Below are positions 8,080 through 16,461 of a DNA stretch of 64,000 nucleotides, in pieces. How positions within the stretch are numbered: the stretch's first letter is position 1; each line of letters begins with the position of its first letter. This DNA is from Rhodanobacter thiooxydans LCS2. GTDB taxonomy: Bacteria; Pseudomonadota; Gammaproteobacteria; Xanthomonadales; Rhodanobacteraceae. The notes below the pieces were generated by a model, which saw only the letters and a program-made list of their open reading frames with translations, was not told where the DNA came from and ran no database searches. Made by a program: the position numbers and the translations under genes. The stretch spans positions 1 through 64,000 of the forward strand of contig NZ_AJXW01000006.1 of the NCBI RefSeq assembly GCF_000264375.1, in the 5' to 3' direction.

Positions 8080-9921
8080 TCAATGGAACATCAAGTTGAT
8101 CGCGAGCAGGGTGACGACGAGGACCAGGAAGGTCAGCGGCAGGCCCACGCGGAGGAAGTCCTTGCCCTTGTAGCCACCGGGGCCGGTGACCATCATCAGC
8201 GCGGGGTGGCCGGAGCTGAGCAGGAAGGTGTTGGAGGAGGACACCGCCACGATCAGCGCGTAGGCCGACGGGTTGCCTCCGGTGGCGACGGCCACGCTGA
8301 TCGCGATCGGCACCATCATCACGGTGGCACCCACGTTGGACATCACCTGCGAGAACAGCAGGGTGAGCACGGCCAGCACCAGTTGCAGCAGGTAGGGCGA
8401 GGAGTTGCCCAGGTAGTGCAGCACCTGCTGCGCCAGCCACGCGGCGGTGCCGGTGGCGTCCATCGACCAGCCCAGCGGGATCAGGCAGGCGATCAGGAAG
8501 ACGGTTTTCCAGTTCACCGCCTTGTACGCCTCGTCCATGTTCAACACGCCGGTCAGCAGCATCGCGATGGCGCCGGTCATCATCGCGATCGACAGGTCGA
8601 GGTTGGTGAACAACGCCAGGCCCTGGGCCAGCAGGAAGAAGCCCACTGCCTGCCAGATCTTGCCGGGGCGCTGCTGCTCCTTCGGGATGTCGGTGACGAC
8701 GACCAGGTCCTTGTCTTCCGCGGCCAGTGCCAGGTCGTGCCAGTTGCTGTGCAGCACCACGGTGTCGCCGGCGCGCAGGCTGACGCCGCGCACATCGTCG
8801 CGGAAGACCTGATCGCCGCGGGTCACCGCCAGCACCGAGATGCCGAAACGCTTGCGCAGGCGCAGCTCGCCCACGGTGTGCTTGATGAAGCGCGACACCG
8901 GCGGGATCACTACCTCGGAAATGCCGGCGCGGGTCGGGTTGAACAGTTCGCCGAGCTGGCGCATGCGGGTGGACAGCCGGCACAGCTGGTTGTTGGCGAA
9001 CTGGTTCAGTTGCTCGCGCGGGCCGAGTACGCCCAGCACCGAGCCCACCCAGATCACGTGGTCGGCCGGTGGCGCCATGCGCGCGTCGTTGCCGCTCTTG
9101 ATCGCCAGGATCAGCGGCGCCTCGTGCAGCTGCTCCACTTCGCCGATGCTCATGCCGACCAGCGGGCTTTCCGCGGTGACGGTGAGTTCGGCGGTCTCGC
9201 CGACGATGCCGTAGGTCTCGGCGAAGTAGCTCTCGGTGCGCCCCGGCGTCACCTTCAGCCGTTCGTCCTCGTGTCCGGGCAGCAGCTTGCTGCCGAAGAA
9301 GTAGAAATACGCCACGCCAAGCAAGGCCAGCGTCAGGCCGATCGGAGTCACGCTGAACAGGCCGAATTTGGGGATGGTGTGCGCGCCGGGCATCAGGTTG
9401 GCGTTGGCGCTGGCGATCAGGTCGTTCAGCACGATCAGCGAGGAGTTGGCGATCAGTGTGGTGTTGGTGGCAGTGAGGATGCAGAACGCCATCGGCAGCA
9501 GCAGCCGCGACAACGGCACGCCGGTGCGCGCCGCCAGCCGGCTGGACACCGGGATCATCAGCGCGGCCAGCGCCTGGCTGGGGATGACCGCGCTGAACAG
9601 GCTGGCCACCAGGTTGATCACCACGCCCAGCCGCGACTCCACGCCGCGCGCCATGCGCATCACGAAGTTCGCGGTGAGGTTGAGCACGCCGGCGCGGTCC
9701 AGCCCCTCGCCCATGATCATGATCGCGATGATCGCGATCACCGCGTTGCCGGCAAAGCCGTTGAACACCCGGTCGGCGGGAATCAATCCGGTGAGGCCGA
9801 TCACCACCACCACCAGCAGCGCCACCATGTCGGCGCGGATCCACTCCAGCACCAGCATCAGCATGGTGAAGCCCACCAGTCCGAGTACCAGGATCATTTC
9901 GGGGGTGAGCGAGAGTGCCAC
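8080..9921 (-). CDS. SLC13-family anion permease with central RCK_C domains
   Basis: A 613-aa inner-membrane symporter of the DASS/SLC13 type (sulfate, dicarboxylate or similar anions). Membrane segments at both ends flank a soluble centre (about residues 200-400) holding two TrkA_C/RCK_C-like domains with motifs such as SRFIKHTVGELRLRKRFG and LRAGDTVVLHSNW. Conserved SSSNTFLLSSGHPALMM lies near the C-terminus. The GTG at 9921 is preferred because the mature N-terminus then begins MALSLTPEM; a TTG at 9951 would add ten residues. The substrate is not determinable. Confidence 0.82.
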   Translation of the reverse strand: MALSLTPEMILVLGLVGFTMLMLVLEWIRADMVALLVVVVIGLTGLIPADRVFNGFAGNAVIAIIAIMIMGEGLDRAGVLNLTANFVMRMARGVESRLGVVINLVASLFSAVIPSQALAALMIPVSSRLAARTGVPLSRLLLPMAFCILTATNTTLIANSSLIVLNDLIASANANLMPGAHTIPKFGLFSVTPIGLTLALLGVAYFYFFGSKLLPGHEDERLKVTPGRTESYFAETYGIVGETAELTVTAESPLVGMSIGEVEQLHEAPLILAIKSGNDARMAPPADHVIWVGSVLGVLGPREQLNQFANNQLCRLSTRMRQLGELFNPTRAGISEVVIPPVSRFIKHTVGELRLRKRFGISVLAVTRGDQVFRDDVRGVSLRAGDTVVLHSNWHDLALAAEDKDLVVVTDIPKEQQRPGKIWQAVGFFLLAQGLALFTNLDLSIAMMTGAIAMLLTGVLNMDEAYKAVNWKTVFLIACLIPLGWSMDATGTAAWLAQQVLHYLGNSSPYLLQLVLAVLTLLFSQVMSNVGATVMMVPIAISVAVATGGNPSAYALIVAVSSSNTFLLSSGHPALMMVTGPGGYKGKDFLRVGLPLTFLVLVVTLLAINLMFH

Positions 9922-10069
9922 TAGCCGACGTCCCGGCGGGGCAGCTGGCAATCATGGATACGGCGGGGCAGTGGGAGCTTCACGCTGCGGTCGATTCGTC
10001 CCTGGCGGATGAGCGCGAGTATAAGCGGGGTGGTGCGATGACTGGTGAACCAAGGGCCAAGAGCGACCC

Positions 10070-10231
10070 CACCCCAGCCCTCCCTGCGACCGAAGGAAGT
10101 TCCTTTAGAGGCAAGCAGGGAGGGAGTGCAGCAGACGGGCCGGGTAGCTTTTCTTCCTCCCTCTGCGCAGTAGGGGAGGACACCGCCGCTCTGCTTCTCC
10201 CCCTGCGAAGTAGGGGGAGGTTGGGAGGGGG
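10070..10231. repeat. Short GC-rich intergenic repeats, family C
   Basis: Tandem and inverted fragments of the form CCCCAGCCCTCCCTGC, CCCTCTGCGCAGTAGGGGAGG and CCCCCTGCGAAGTAGGGGGAGG fill the gap between the SLC13 gene and trmB. Related units occur at 10960-10995 and 13497-13712. The stretch from 9922 to 10069 shows no gene. Confidence 0.7.
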
Positions 10232-10933
10232 TCAGGCTCTGCGATAAAGCAGATCCCACACCCCATGCCCCAGCTTCAGCCCGCGCCGCTCGAAGTGGGT
10301 CTCGATGCGCCATGCAGGCTTCTCGGCGTACTCGCCAGGGCCGGTGGCGTTGCGCCAGTCGGGCGCCGCTTCCATCACCTCCAGCATCTGCTCGGCGTAG
10401 GGCTGCCAGTCGGTGGCCAGGTGCAGCAGGCCGCCGCTTTCCATGCGCGTGGCGAGCAGGGCGACGAATTCGGGCTGGATCAGGCGGCGCTTGTGGTGGC
10501 GCTTCTTGTGCCACGGGTCGGGGAACCAGATGCGCGCCTCGCTCAGCGTGCCCGGCGCGATCTCGAGCTGCAGCACTTCCACGGCGTCGTGCTTGTACAG
10601 CCGCACGTTCTGCGCGTTGCGCGCGGCCAGCGCGTTCATCAGGCGGCCCACGCCGGGGCCGTGCACTTCCACGCCGATGAAGTCACGCGCCAGGTCGTGC
10701 TCGCTGGCCCAGGCCAGTGCTTCGCCGTTGCCGAAACCGATCTCCAGCACCCGCGGCGCCGCGCGGCCGAAGGTCGCGGCGAAGTCGTGCGGGGTGCCCT
10801 GGTAGTCGATGCCGTAGCGCGACCACAGCGTGTCGAATGCACGCTGCTGCGCCGGTGTCATGCGCCCTTCGCGCAGCACGAAGCTGCGGATGCGGCGAAT
10901 GTATTCGGGGGGCGTGTCGTCGATCGTCGGCAT
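10232..10933 (-). CDS. trmB: tRNA (guanine-N7-)-methyltransferase TrmB
   Basis: A 233-aa SAM-dependent enzyme that methylates G46 in the tRNA variable loop. It shows the SAM-binding [10 protein letters not shown], the [16 protein letters not shown] stretch, and the substrate motif [14 protein letters not shown] followed by [10 protein letters not shown], all diagnostic of TrmB. Length is normal. The ATG at 10933 lies close to a family C repeat. No operon partner: the flanking genes are separated from it by repeat-filled gaps. Confidence 0.96.
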   Translation of the reverse strand: MPTIDDTPPEYIRRIRSFVLREGRMTPAQQRAFDTLWSRYGIDYQGTPHDFAATFGRAAPRVLEIGFGNGEALAWASEHDLARDFIGVEVHGPGVGRLMNALAARNAQNVRLYKHDAVEVLQLEIAPGTLSEARIWFPDPWHKKRHHKRRLIQPEFVALLATRMESGGLLHLATDWQPYAEQMLEVMEAAPDWRNATGPGEYAEKPAWRIETHFERRGLKLGHGVWDLLYRRA

Positions 10934-10959
10934 CCGTGCATTGTAGAGCTTTGCCCGAC

Positions 10960-10995
10960 CCCAGCCCTCCCCGGCGAGCAGGGGAGGGGGCCATG
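10960..10995. repeat. Family C repeat unit
   Basis: CCCCAGCCCTCCCCGGCGAG followed by CAGGGGAGGGGG forms a short inverted repeat between trmB and the FecR-domain gene, related to the arrays at 10070-10231 and 13497-13712. Confidence 0.6.
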
Positions 10996-11004
10996 CTCGC
11001 GGGT

Positions 11005-13299
11005 TCAGTGCTCTCCCTGGTCCTCACGCACCTGCCGCTTGGGGTTGGACGCTTCGCCGCGTTGTGGCTGTCGCGTTTCTGCGCGAGGCTGCGGCATGGC
11101 GCGCGGTTCCGGCATCGCGCGGGGTTCCGGCATGCCGCGCGGCTCCGGCATCGCGCGTTGCTCCGGCATGGCGCGGGGTTCCGGCATCGCACGTTGCGGC
11201 GGCTGGTAGCGCGGCATCGGTTCGCCGCGGTCCGGGACGGGCAGCGGACGCGACGGTTCGCGCACGTACTCGCGCGACGCGGGTTCGGGCCGCTGGAAGC
11301 GCGGCGCAGCCGATTCGCGCAACGTCGGCTCCATCGGCTGCGGTCGTTGCTGCTGCATGGCGCGTTCGGACCGGTAGCGCTGGAAGCGACCATCGTCCGC
11401 TGGCGTCGGCAAGCGGCGGGATTCGGCGCGACGGATCGGCGCCGGCTCCGAAGGCAGCGGGCGGTTGTCGGGGATCGCGCGCGGCCGCCCTTCGGTGGCT
11501 GGCGTGATGTAGCTGACGCCCGGACGCGGCATCGCCTCGGGGCGGTTCGCGTCGTCGCGACCACGCGGATGGGCGAAGCGAGCCGAGCGCAGTTCGGCAG
11601 CGTCGCGCGACATCTGCGGCCGGTCCCCGGGACCGGCCGCGGTGATGCGCGGAGCGACCGGAAGCTGCCCGGACATGGTCGCCGGCCGCCGCGGGCTGGC
11701 GTCGTTTCGATCGGTCAGGTCCGCGTGCTGGCTGCGCCCGGGCCGACCCGTGTCGTCGAGCACGCGTACGTTGCTGCGCGGCGTGGCGAAGCGATTGTCT
11801 CCGGGGCGGAAGGCAGCCTCGCGGGGCGCTGGTGGTACGCGTCGCGCCACCACCTCACGGTCGAAGCCGCCGGCAGGCAGGTCGCGCGCGTGCGCGCTGC
11901 GCGGCGGCCGGTCGGCGTTTTCCTGCGGGCGCAACCGGTCGATGCCGCGCACCGGCACCGGTGCGCCGGCGAGCTTGCGCGGATCGACATTGAGCAGGTC
12001 GCGTTGTACGCGGCGTCCTTCGGCGAAACTGCGGCCGGGTACGGCGGTGAAGCCGCGCGGCGCCATGCGGTTGGCGTAACTGGCGTCGCGGAGCGGACGG
12101 CCCGTGCGGTAGTAGTTGTACTGGTTATTGATGTTGTTGATGACGGTGGTGCGGTTGACGGTGTTGTGCACGTAGATGTTGGTAACGTTGACGCGCGTGT
12201 AGTAGCTGCGGTCGCAGCGATACCATGGGTTGTAGACCTCGCCCGGGCCGAGCGGGAACCAGCCCACCGGCGCGCTGCCGATGCCGATCGACCAGCCGCC
12301 GCCGCCGACGAAGGCCACCAGCGCTGGCGCGTAGACCGGGCGTACCTCGATCGGGCCCGGGATCCAGCCCCAGCCGCCGCCGAGGTAGGCCCAGCGGCCG
12401 TAGTGGTAGGGCGCGAAGCCCCACGGCGCGTCGTCCACCCAGGTCCAGCCCCAGGGTGCGATGTACGCCCAGTGGCCGCTGCGGTACGGCGCCCAGTCGA
12501 CGTCGACGTCGGAGGGGTACCACACCGCGCCGTACTCGCTGGTTTCCCGCCAGCTGCCGTAGCGGTCGAGGTCCTGGTAGCCCACCACGTCCTCGGACAC
12601 GTAGCGGCGGCTGGACGAGCGCGTGTAGCGGCGATCGCGCTGGCTGGCCCAGTCGTCGAACGCGTCGCCACCGGCGTCGTCGGTGATCGTCACCGTGGCC
12701 AGGCTGGAGTCGGTGAAGAGGTAGCTGCGGCCGGGGTTGATCGGGCGCTGCGCATTGTTCTCGCCGAACACGGTGGCGCGGCCGTCGAGCGCGGTGACCC
12801 GGGTGCTGCCGTCGCGATCGTCGACGTCGACGCGGAAGGTGCCGGGCTGGTCGGCCACCAGCGCCACCGTCGGAGTGTCGATCTCGTAGCTCTGGCCGTC
12901 GTCGAGGCGGCGCACGGTGAGGCTGAGCGTGCCTTGGGTCAGCTCGACCTGGGCCAGGTTGTCGTTGAGGTCGAGCAGGCCGAAGTCGGTCCGCCCGTCC
13001 ATGCGCAGCGTGCCGCCGCCGAACTCCAGTTCGGCGCGCGCGCCGCGGGCGGTGGACAGTTTGTCGCCGCGGGTCAGCGGGCGGTTGATGTTGGCGTCGC
13101 TCCAGTCTTTCGCGCCGGCAGGCAGAAAGCCGAGGTCGCCGGCGATGTACGACAGTCGCGCCACCCGGCTCGGCGGATCGGCGCGGTCGTTGGCACGGTT
13201 CTGCGCGTGGGCCAGGCCCGCGACCAGGCACAGCAGCATCAGCGCCAGCGCTTGCCAGCGGCGGCGCCACGAAACGGGGAACTCGGCAAACCTGGGCAT
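11005..13299 (-). CDS. Secreted FecR-domain/DUF6600 protein with Arg/Pro-rich tail
   Basis: A 764-aa exported protein. A signal peptide ([19 protein letters not shown]) is followed by a FecR-like domain, then a DUF6600-type aromatic region with repeated W-PY-G-W units such as [11 protein letters not shown] and [12 protein letters not shown]. The last 350 or so residues are low-complexity and rich in Arg and Pro, ending in near-tandem MPEPRA units. The ATG at 13299 follows AAGGAG; an upstream frame adds 55 residues but breaks the signal peptide. The function is unknown; secretion to the periplasm or envelope is inferred. It is not next to a sigma factor, unlike classical FecR. Confidence 0.83.
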   Translation of the reverse strand: MPRFAEFPVSWRRRWQALALMLLCLVAGLAHAQNRANDRADPPSRVARLSYIAGDLGFLPAGAKDWSDANINRPLTRGDKLSTARGARAELEFGGGTLRMDGRTDFGLLDLNDNLAQVELTQGTLSLTVRRLDDGQSYEIDTPTVALVADQPGTFRVDVDDRDGSTRVTALDGRATVFGENNAQRPINPGRSYLFTDSSLATVTITDDAGGDAFDDWASQRDRRYTRSSSRRYVSEDVVGYQDLDRYGSWRETSEYGAVWYPSDVDVDWAPYRSGHWAYIAPWGWTWVDDAPWGFAPYHYGRWAYLGGGWGWIPGPIEVRPVYAPALVAFVGGGGWSIGIGSAPVGWFPLGPGEVYNPWYRCDRSYYTRVNVTNIYVHNTVNRTTVINNINNQYNYYRTGRPLRDASYANRMAPRGFTAVPGRSFAEGRRVQRDLLNVDPRKLAGAPVPVRGIDRLRPQENADRPPRSAHARDLPAGGFDREVVARRVPPAPREAAFRPGDNRFATPRSNVRVLDDTGRPGRSQHADLTDRNDASPRRPATMSGQLPVAPRITAAGPGDRPQMSRDAAELRSARFAHPRGRDDANRPEAMPRPGVSYITPATEGRPRAIPDNRPLPSEPAPIRRAESRRLPTPADDGRFQRYRSERAMQQQRPQPMEPTLRESAAPRFQRPEPASREYVREPSRPLPVPDRGEPMPRYQPPQRAMPEPRAMPEQRAMPEPRGMPEPRAMPEPRAMPQPRAETRQPQRGEASNPKRQVREDQGEH

Positions 13300-13496
13300 G
13301 CGACTCTCCTTGGGGAGCGCGTATGAGGCTGGAGCGGGGCGGGCGTTCGTCATGGTGCGGTCAACGTGCATTGTCAGGCCGGCGATGACGGCCGCCAGAG
13401 TGTCCGCAGAGGGCTGTTCAGCACGCGTTGGGCGCCGTGCCGCCGTTCTGCGTCCGCGCTGCATGCGGGGGTGTCCTGCGCCAAGCCAACATCAAG

Positions 13497-13712
13497 AGCC
13501 TCCCCCCGTCCTGGCCCCCTGCGATGCAGGGGGAGGGGCCGCCCGTGAGGCTGCGCGCCCTGCTCCCTCCCCTGCCCGGCAGAGGAGGGGCAGGCGACCG
13601 CAGGGAGTGCTTTAGCTGAGGGGTGCTCTTGGCTGACCGCGCATGAAGCCGCACGCTCTGCTCCCTCCCCTGCTAGCAGGGGAGGGTTGGGGAGGGGGTG
13701 CTGTTGGTCTCC
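13497..13712. repeat. Family C repeat array (CCCTCCCCTGC...GCAGGGGAGGG)
   Basis: At least three GC-rich inverted units lie here: CCCCCTGCGATGCAGGGGGAGG, CCCTCCCCTGCCCGGCAGAGGAGGGG and CCCTCCCCTGCTAGCAGGGGAGGG. No gene is seen between 13300 and 13759; this array and the tRNA promoter region account for it. Confidence 0.75.
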
Positions 13713-13718
13713 CCAAGC

Positions 13719-13748
13719 TTTCCAACCACGCGAATCCCGGGTTACCAT
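13719..13748 (+). promoter_or_regulatory. Candidate promoter of the split tRNA-Gly
   Basis: TTTCCA at 13719-13724 and TACCAT at 13743-13748 are spaced by 18 nt and end 12 nt before the tRNA 5' end. The match to the sigma-70 consensus is only moderate. Confidence 0.3.
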
Positions 13749-13759
13749 CCGTCGACCCG

Positions 13760-13798
13760 GCGGGTGTAGCTCAATGGTAGAGCTGTAGCTTCCCAAGC
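13760..13798 (+). tRNA. tRNA-Gly(CCC), 5' exon, interrupted by a group II intron
   Basis: These 39 nt are the acceptor 5' strand (GCGGGTG), the D arm, the 5' anticodon strand GTAGC, the loop TTCCCAA (anticodon CCC at 13792-13794) and the first two bases (GC) of the 3' anticodon strand. Joined to 16462-16496 they rebuild a 74-nt tRNA with the anticodon stem GTAGC/GCTAC fully paired and an encoded CCA. The break falls between tRNA positions 40 and 41. Without splicing this copy cannot fold. It differs from the intact copy at 14627-14700 only by one compensatory pair. Confidence 0.93.
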
Positions 13799-14228
13799 GT
13801 GCGACACGAGCCGTGTACGTGCGCGTTAAAGGCAGCCAGGGCCTCATAGCCTGGTAACCGAAGCCCCAAGCACTCCATTGTGCGCAAGGCGGGACACGGC
13901 CCGAATCCGTGGCACGTCAGCGTCGGTCACCGACAGTTGTGCAACAGGCTGTTGCACAATTTCAGGGGCCAACGCTATACACGGCGAACGCCGTGCGAGT
14001 AATTGTCAGTCGGCCTCAGGCCGAACTGACCCGGTGTTCAGCCACCGGTAGCCTAGGAGCAGTGCGGAACTGGAAACGGTTCCGTGCCAAGCGCTCTGAC
14101 AATGTAGCCACCCTCACGGGTACGCTAGTTCCGCGAGGGACCAGCGTGACCTCGGAAGATGCATCCGAGTAGGCGCTAGGCTGTGCAGCAAGGGTTAGCG
14201 CAAGCGAACCATCGTCCTAAACGTCGTC

Positions 14229-14300
14229 AAGCTAACTGGGCCAAAGGCATTTGATAGGCCCTGCCCAAAACGGGACGAGGTCGGTCATTCCCCTGCTTGG
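14229..14300 (+). other. Intron exon-binding sites EBS2 and EBS1
   Basis: EBS2 (AAGCTA, 14229-14234) is the six-base complement of TAGCTT in the 5' exon. EBS1 (GCTTGG, 14295-14300) is the six-base complement of CCAAGC ending at the splice site. EBS1 lies in the loop of the hairpin CATTCCC/TGGGAATG, the expected setting. The EBS2-before-EBS1 order and the spacing of about 60 nt agree with known domain I layouts. Confidence 0.8.
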
Positions 14301-14612
14301 TGGGAATGCGCTGATGGAGTACCTCCGGCGAAAAGATGGAACCCCAGCTACACTGTTACTTGTACGGAACGTGGAAACCCCGATAGGCTGTCGACACTTC
14401 GGTGCCGACTAAACATCCCGCAAGGGACGTTGAAGGCTTAGCGGGCACAGGATCGCGGAAAAAGCGAAGGCCCGGCTGTAATGGCCGGGATAGGGGATGA
14501 AACGATCGCCCCGACCCGAAAGGGTGCAGACTTCCGCGTGGTGGCCTGTCGCTAGACAGGCCTGACAACCAACTCCCGATGGGGCGACGCCCCCATCAGG
14601 GGACGTCCATCC

Positions 14613-14710
14613 CCAAAGGGTCATGGGCGGGTGTAGCTCAATGGTAGAGCTGTTGCTTCCCAAGCAACTGACGAGGGTTCGATTCCCTTCACCCGCTCCA
14701 ACTTTGGAGG
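14613..14710 (+). promoter_or_regulatory. Helix enclosing the inner tRNA and covering the RT ribosome binding site
   Basis: CCAAAG (14613-14618) and CTTTGG (14702-14707) are exact complements flanking the inner tRNA. The right arm overlaps GGAGG (14706-14710), the ribosome binding site of the reverse transcriptase. In well-studied introns a domain IV hairpin masks the maturase start and binds the protein; that this helix plays the same part is inference. Confidence 0.4.
14627..14700 (+). tRNA. Intact tRNA-Gly(CCC) carried inside the intron
   Basis: A complete 74-nt tRNA: acceptor GCGGGTG/CACCCGC, a D arm closed by GCTC/GAGC, anticodon stem GTTGC/GCAAC with loop TTCCCAA (anticodon CCC at 14659-14661), a TTCGATT T-loop and encoded TCCA. 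It lies just before the reverse-transcriptase ribosome binding site, in what should be intron domain IV. It is identical to the split host tRNA except for one flipped pair, T-A instead of A-T at positions 29:41. No homology to the host copy extends into the flanks, so exactly one tRNA unit was captured. Its expression within the intron transcript is inferred. Confidence 0.93.
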
Positions 14711-14716
14711 ACTGAT

Positions 14717-16342
14717 ATGGACGCCAATACCCTTGGCGATGTCGCCTCCGCGCGCTGGAACCAGTGGCACACGATCCCGTGGGCCGAAGCGTTCCAACAC
14801 GTCAGGAGGTTGCAGGCACGCATAGCGAAGGCAGCAAAGGACGAAAACTGGCGCACCGTGAAACGGTTGCAAAAGTTGCTAGTCCGCTCGACTACCGCAC
14901 GAGCAGTCGCGGTGCGTCGAGTTACGGAGAACCGAGGCCGGAAGACCCCCGGTGTGGATGGCCTCACTTGGTCCACACCCAAGGAGAAGTGGAAGGCGAT
15001 ATCAGCGCTGGACTCGCGCGGGTACCGTCCCAAACCGCTTCGCAGGATCCACATCCCGAAGGCCAACGGCGGGAAGCGGCCCTTAGGCATACCCACGATG
15101 AAGGACCGAACCATGCAGGCGCTGCACTGGCTTGCACTCGATCCTGTCGCGGAAACCCGAGGTGACCTCAACTCGTACGGCTTTCGCTCTGGACGCTCAA
15201 CGGCAGATGCCATCGCCCAGTGCCATAACGCACTGAGCCGAGAACATTCGCCGCAATGGGTGTTGGAGGGCGATATCAAGGCGTGCTTCGACAACATCAG
15301 CCATGACTGGCTGGTGTGCAACGTGCCGATGGATCGGCGCTTGCTGGAGAAGTGGCTAAAAGCCGGATTTGTGGAGGGTCGGAAACTGTTCCCGACGGAT
15401 GCAGGTACGCCACAAGGCGGGATCATCTCCCCGTGTTTGGCAAACCTGGCGTTGGACGGCATGGAACGGTTGTTGAAAGACAGCCTCCCACGCCGGGACA
15501 AGGTGAACTTCATCCGGTATGCGGACGACTTTGTGGTGACCGGGGCCTCAAAAGAGGTTCTGGAAGCCAAGGTCAAGCCGCTGATCGTGGGTTTCCTATC
15601 CGAGCGCGGATTAGTGCTCTCGGAAAAGAAGACAAAAATCACTCACGTGACGGAGGGGTTCGATTTCCTTGGCTGGCATGTTCAGAGGCACAAGAAATTT
15701 CTGAACATTGTCCCGTCGAAACGAAACGCCAAGGCGTTCTACGCGAAGGTCAGGGACCGGCTGCGTGAACTACGAGGCGCAAGGCAGGATGACGTGGTGT
15801 TCGCCCTCAACCCGATTCTCAGGGGATGGGCCAACTACCACCAAATCGTGCATGCGTCACGGACGTTCGCAAAGCTGGATTACCAGATCACGCGCGCGCT
15901 ATGGCGATGGGCAACGCGTCGGCATCCCATGAAGGGCAAGCGTTGGATCAAACGGCGGTACTTCCGCCGGGACGATTCCCGCGATTGGCTCTTTCGGACG
16001 GATGTGTCCAGCCTGATGCACCTGGCCAAGGTTCCTGTGGTCAGGCACGTGAAGGTTAGGTCCGATACCAACCCATACGACCCAAAGGACGAGGCCTACT
16101 TCGACGAGCGACTGACTCGGCGGATGCGGTCCACTCTGCAAGGACGCAGGAGGTTGTACTGGCTGTGGAACCGACAGGAGGGCGTCTGCCCAATCTGCTC
16201 CGCCAAGATCACCAAGGCCACGGGATGGAACGTTCATCACGTGGTCTGGAGGGTCTACGGCGGCTCGGACAAACTGTCCAACCTGCAGTTGCTCCACCCG
16301 ACGTGTCACAAGCAGTTGCACGCGCGAGGCACGAAGGGATAG
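14717..16342 (+). CDS. ltrA: Group II intron reverse transcriptase/maturase with HNH endonuclease
   Basis: A 541-aa intron-encoded protein that aids splicing and drives retrohoming. The reverse transcriptase carries YADD at 268-271 (FIRYADDFVV), with GRKTPGVDGLTW and PKANGGKRPLGIPT upstream; a maturase domain X follows (NPILRGWANYHQ). At the C-terminus is an HNH endonuclease with CPIC (491-494), HH (507-508) and LLHPTCHKQLH (525-535). All catalytic motifs are present, so the element looks mobile. The ATG at 14717 follows GGAGG at 14706-14710. The ORF lies in domain IV right after the inner tRNA. Base use is less GC-biased than its neighbours, in line with transfer. Confidence 0.96.
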   Translation: MDANTLGDVASARWNQWHTIPWAEAFQHVRRLQARIAKAAKDENWRTVKRLQKLLVRSTTARAVAVRRVTENRGRKTPGVDGLTWSTPKEKWKAISALDSRGYRPKPLRRIHIPKANGGKRPLGIPTMKDRTMQALHWLALDPVAETRGDLNSYGFRSGRSTADAIAQCHNALSREHSPQWVLEGDIKACFDNISHDWLVCNVPMDRRLLEKWLKAGFVEGRKLFPTDAGTPQGGIISPCLANLALDGMERLLKDSLPRRDKVNFIRYADDFVVTGASKEVLEAKVKPLIVGFLSERGLVLSEKKTKITHVTEGFDFLGWHVQRHKKFLNIVPSKRNAKAFYAKVRDRLRELRGARQDDVVFALNPILRGWANYHQIVHASRTFAKLDYQITRALWRWATRRHPMKGKRWIKRRYFRRDDSRDWLFRTDVSSLMHLAKVPVVRHVKVRSDTNPYDPKDEAYFDERLTRRMRSTLQGRRRLYWLWNRQEGVCPICSAKITKATGWNVHHVVWRVYGGSDKLSNLQLLHPTCHKQLHARGTKG

Positions 16343-16386
16343 GCTGCCGCTCGTTCCGCGGGTGTGGATCGAGTTCTTGGCTGCTT

Positions 16387-16461
16387 GAGCCGTATGAGGC
16401 GAAAGTCTCACGTACGGTTCTTAGGGGAGGGGGTGGCCGCGAGGCCACCTCCTCACCCGAC
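16387..16461 (+). ncRNA. Group II intron domains V and VI
   Basis: Domain V (16387-16421) begins GAGCCGT with the catalytic AGC triad, folds on the GAAA tetraloop at 16401-16404 and closes with ACGGTTCT. Domain VI (16422-16461) is a long helix, GAGGGGGTGGCC against GGCCACCTCCTC, with an unpaired A at 16455 as branch point, 6 nt before the 3' splice site. Confidence 0.88.

Larger units (their letters stand above)
13799..16461 (+). mobile_element. Group II intron inserted in the tRNA-Gly anticodon stem
   Basis: A 2663-bp intron with a consensus 5' end (GTGCGAC), a 3' end in GAC, an internal reverse transcriptase, a catalytic domain V (16387-16421) and a domain VI with a bulged A at 16455. Exon-binding sites are readable: EBS1 GCTTGG (14295-14300, in a hairpin loop) pairs with IBS1 CCAAGC (13793-13798), and EBS2 AAGCTA (14229-14234) pairs with IBS2 TAGCTT (13786-13791). 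Both splice boundaries leave a perfectly paired anticodon arm. The ribozyme part upstream of the ORF is about 840 nt without the inner tRNA, longer than usual, so domain I may carry an insertion. Its structural class was not determined. Confidence 0.92.

Noticed and set aside
8074-9924. 616-codon plus-strand open frame
   Set aside because: It is antisense to the SLC13 permease, which has clear membrane segments and RCK_C motifs. The plus-strand product is His/Gln/Arg-rich shadow sequence typical of high-GC DNA.
10717-13326. 869-codon plus-strand open frame
   Set aside because: It is antisense to trmB and the FecR-domain gene, with Arg/Ala/Val-rich low-information sequence.
13909-14172. 87-codon open frame in the intron 5' region
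   Set aside because: It lies in the structured ribozyme domain I, has no ribosome binding site and no recognisable product.
14356-14872. Minus-strand open frames over the inner tRNA
   Set aside because: They are antisense to the intron and tRNA. Matches to database 'hypothetical proteins' of this kind usually come from misannotated tRNA regions.
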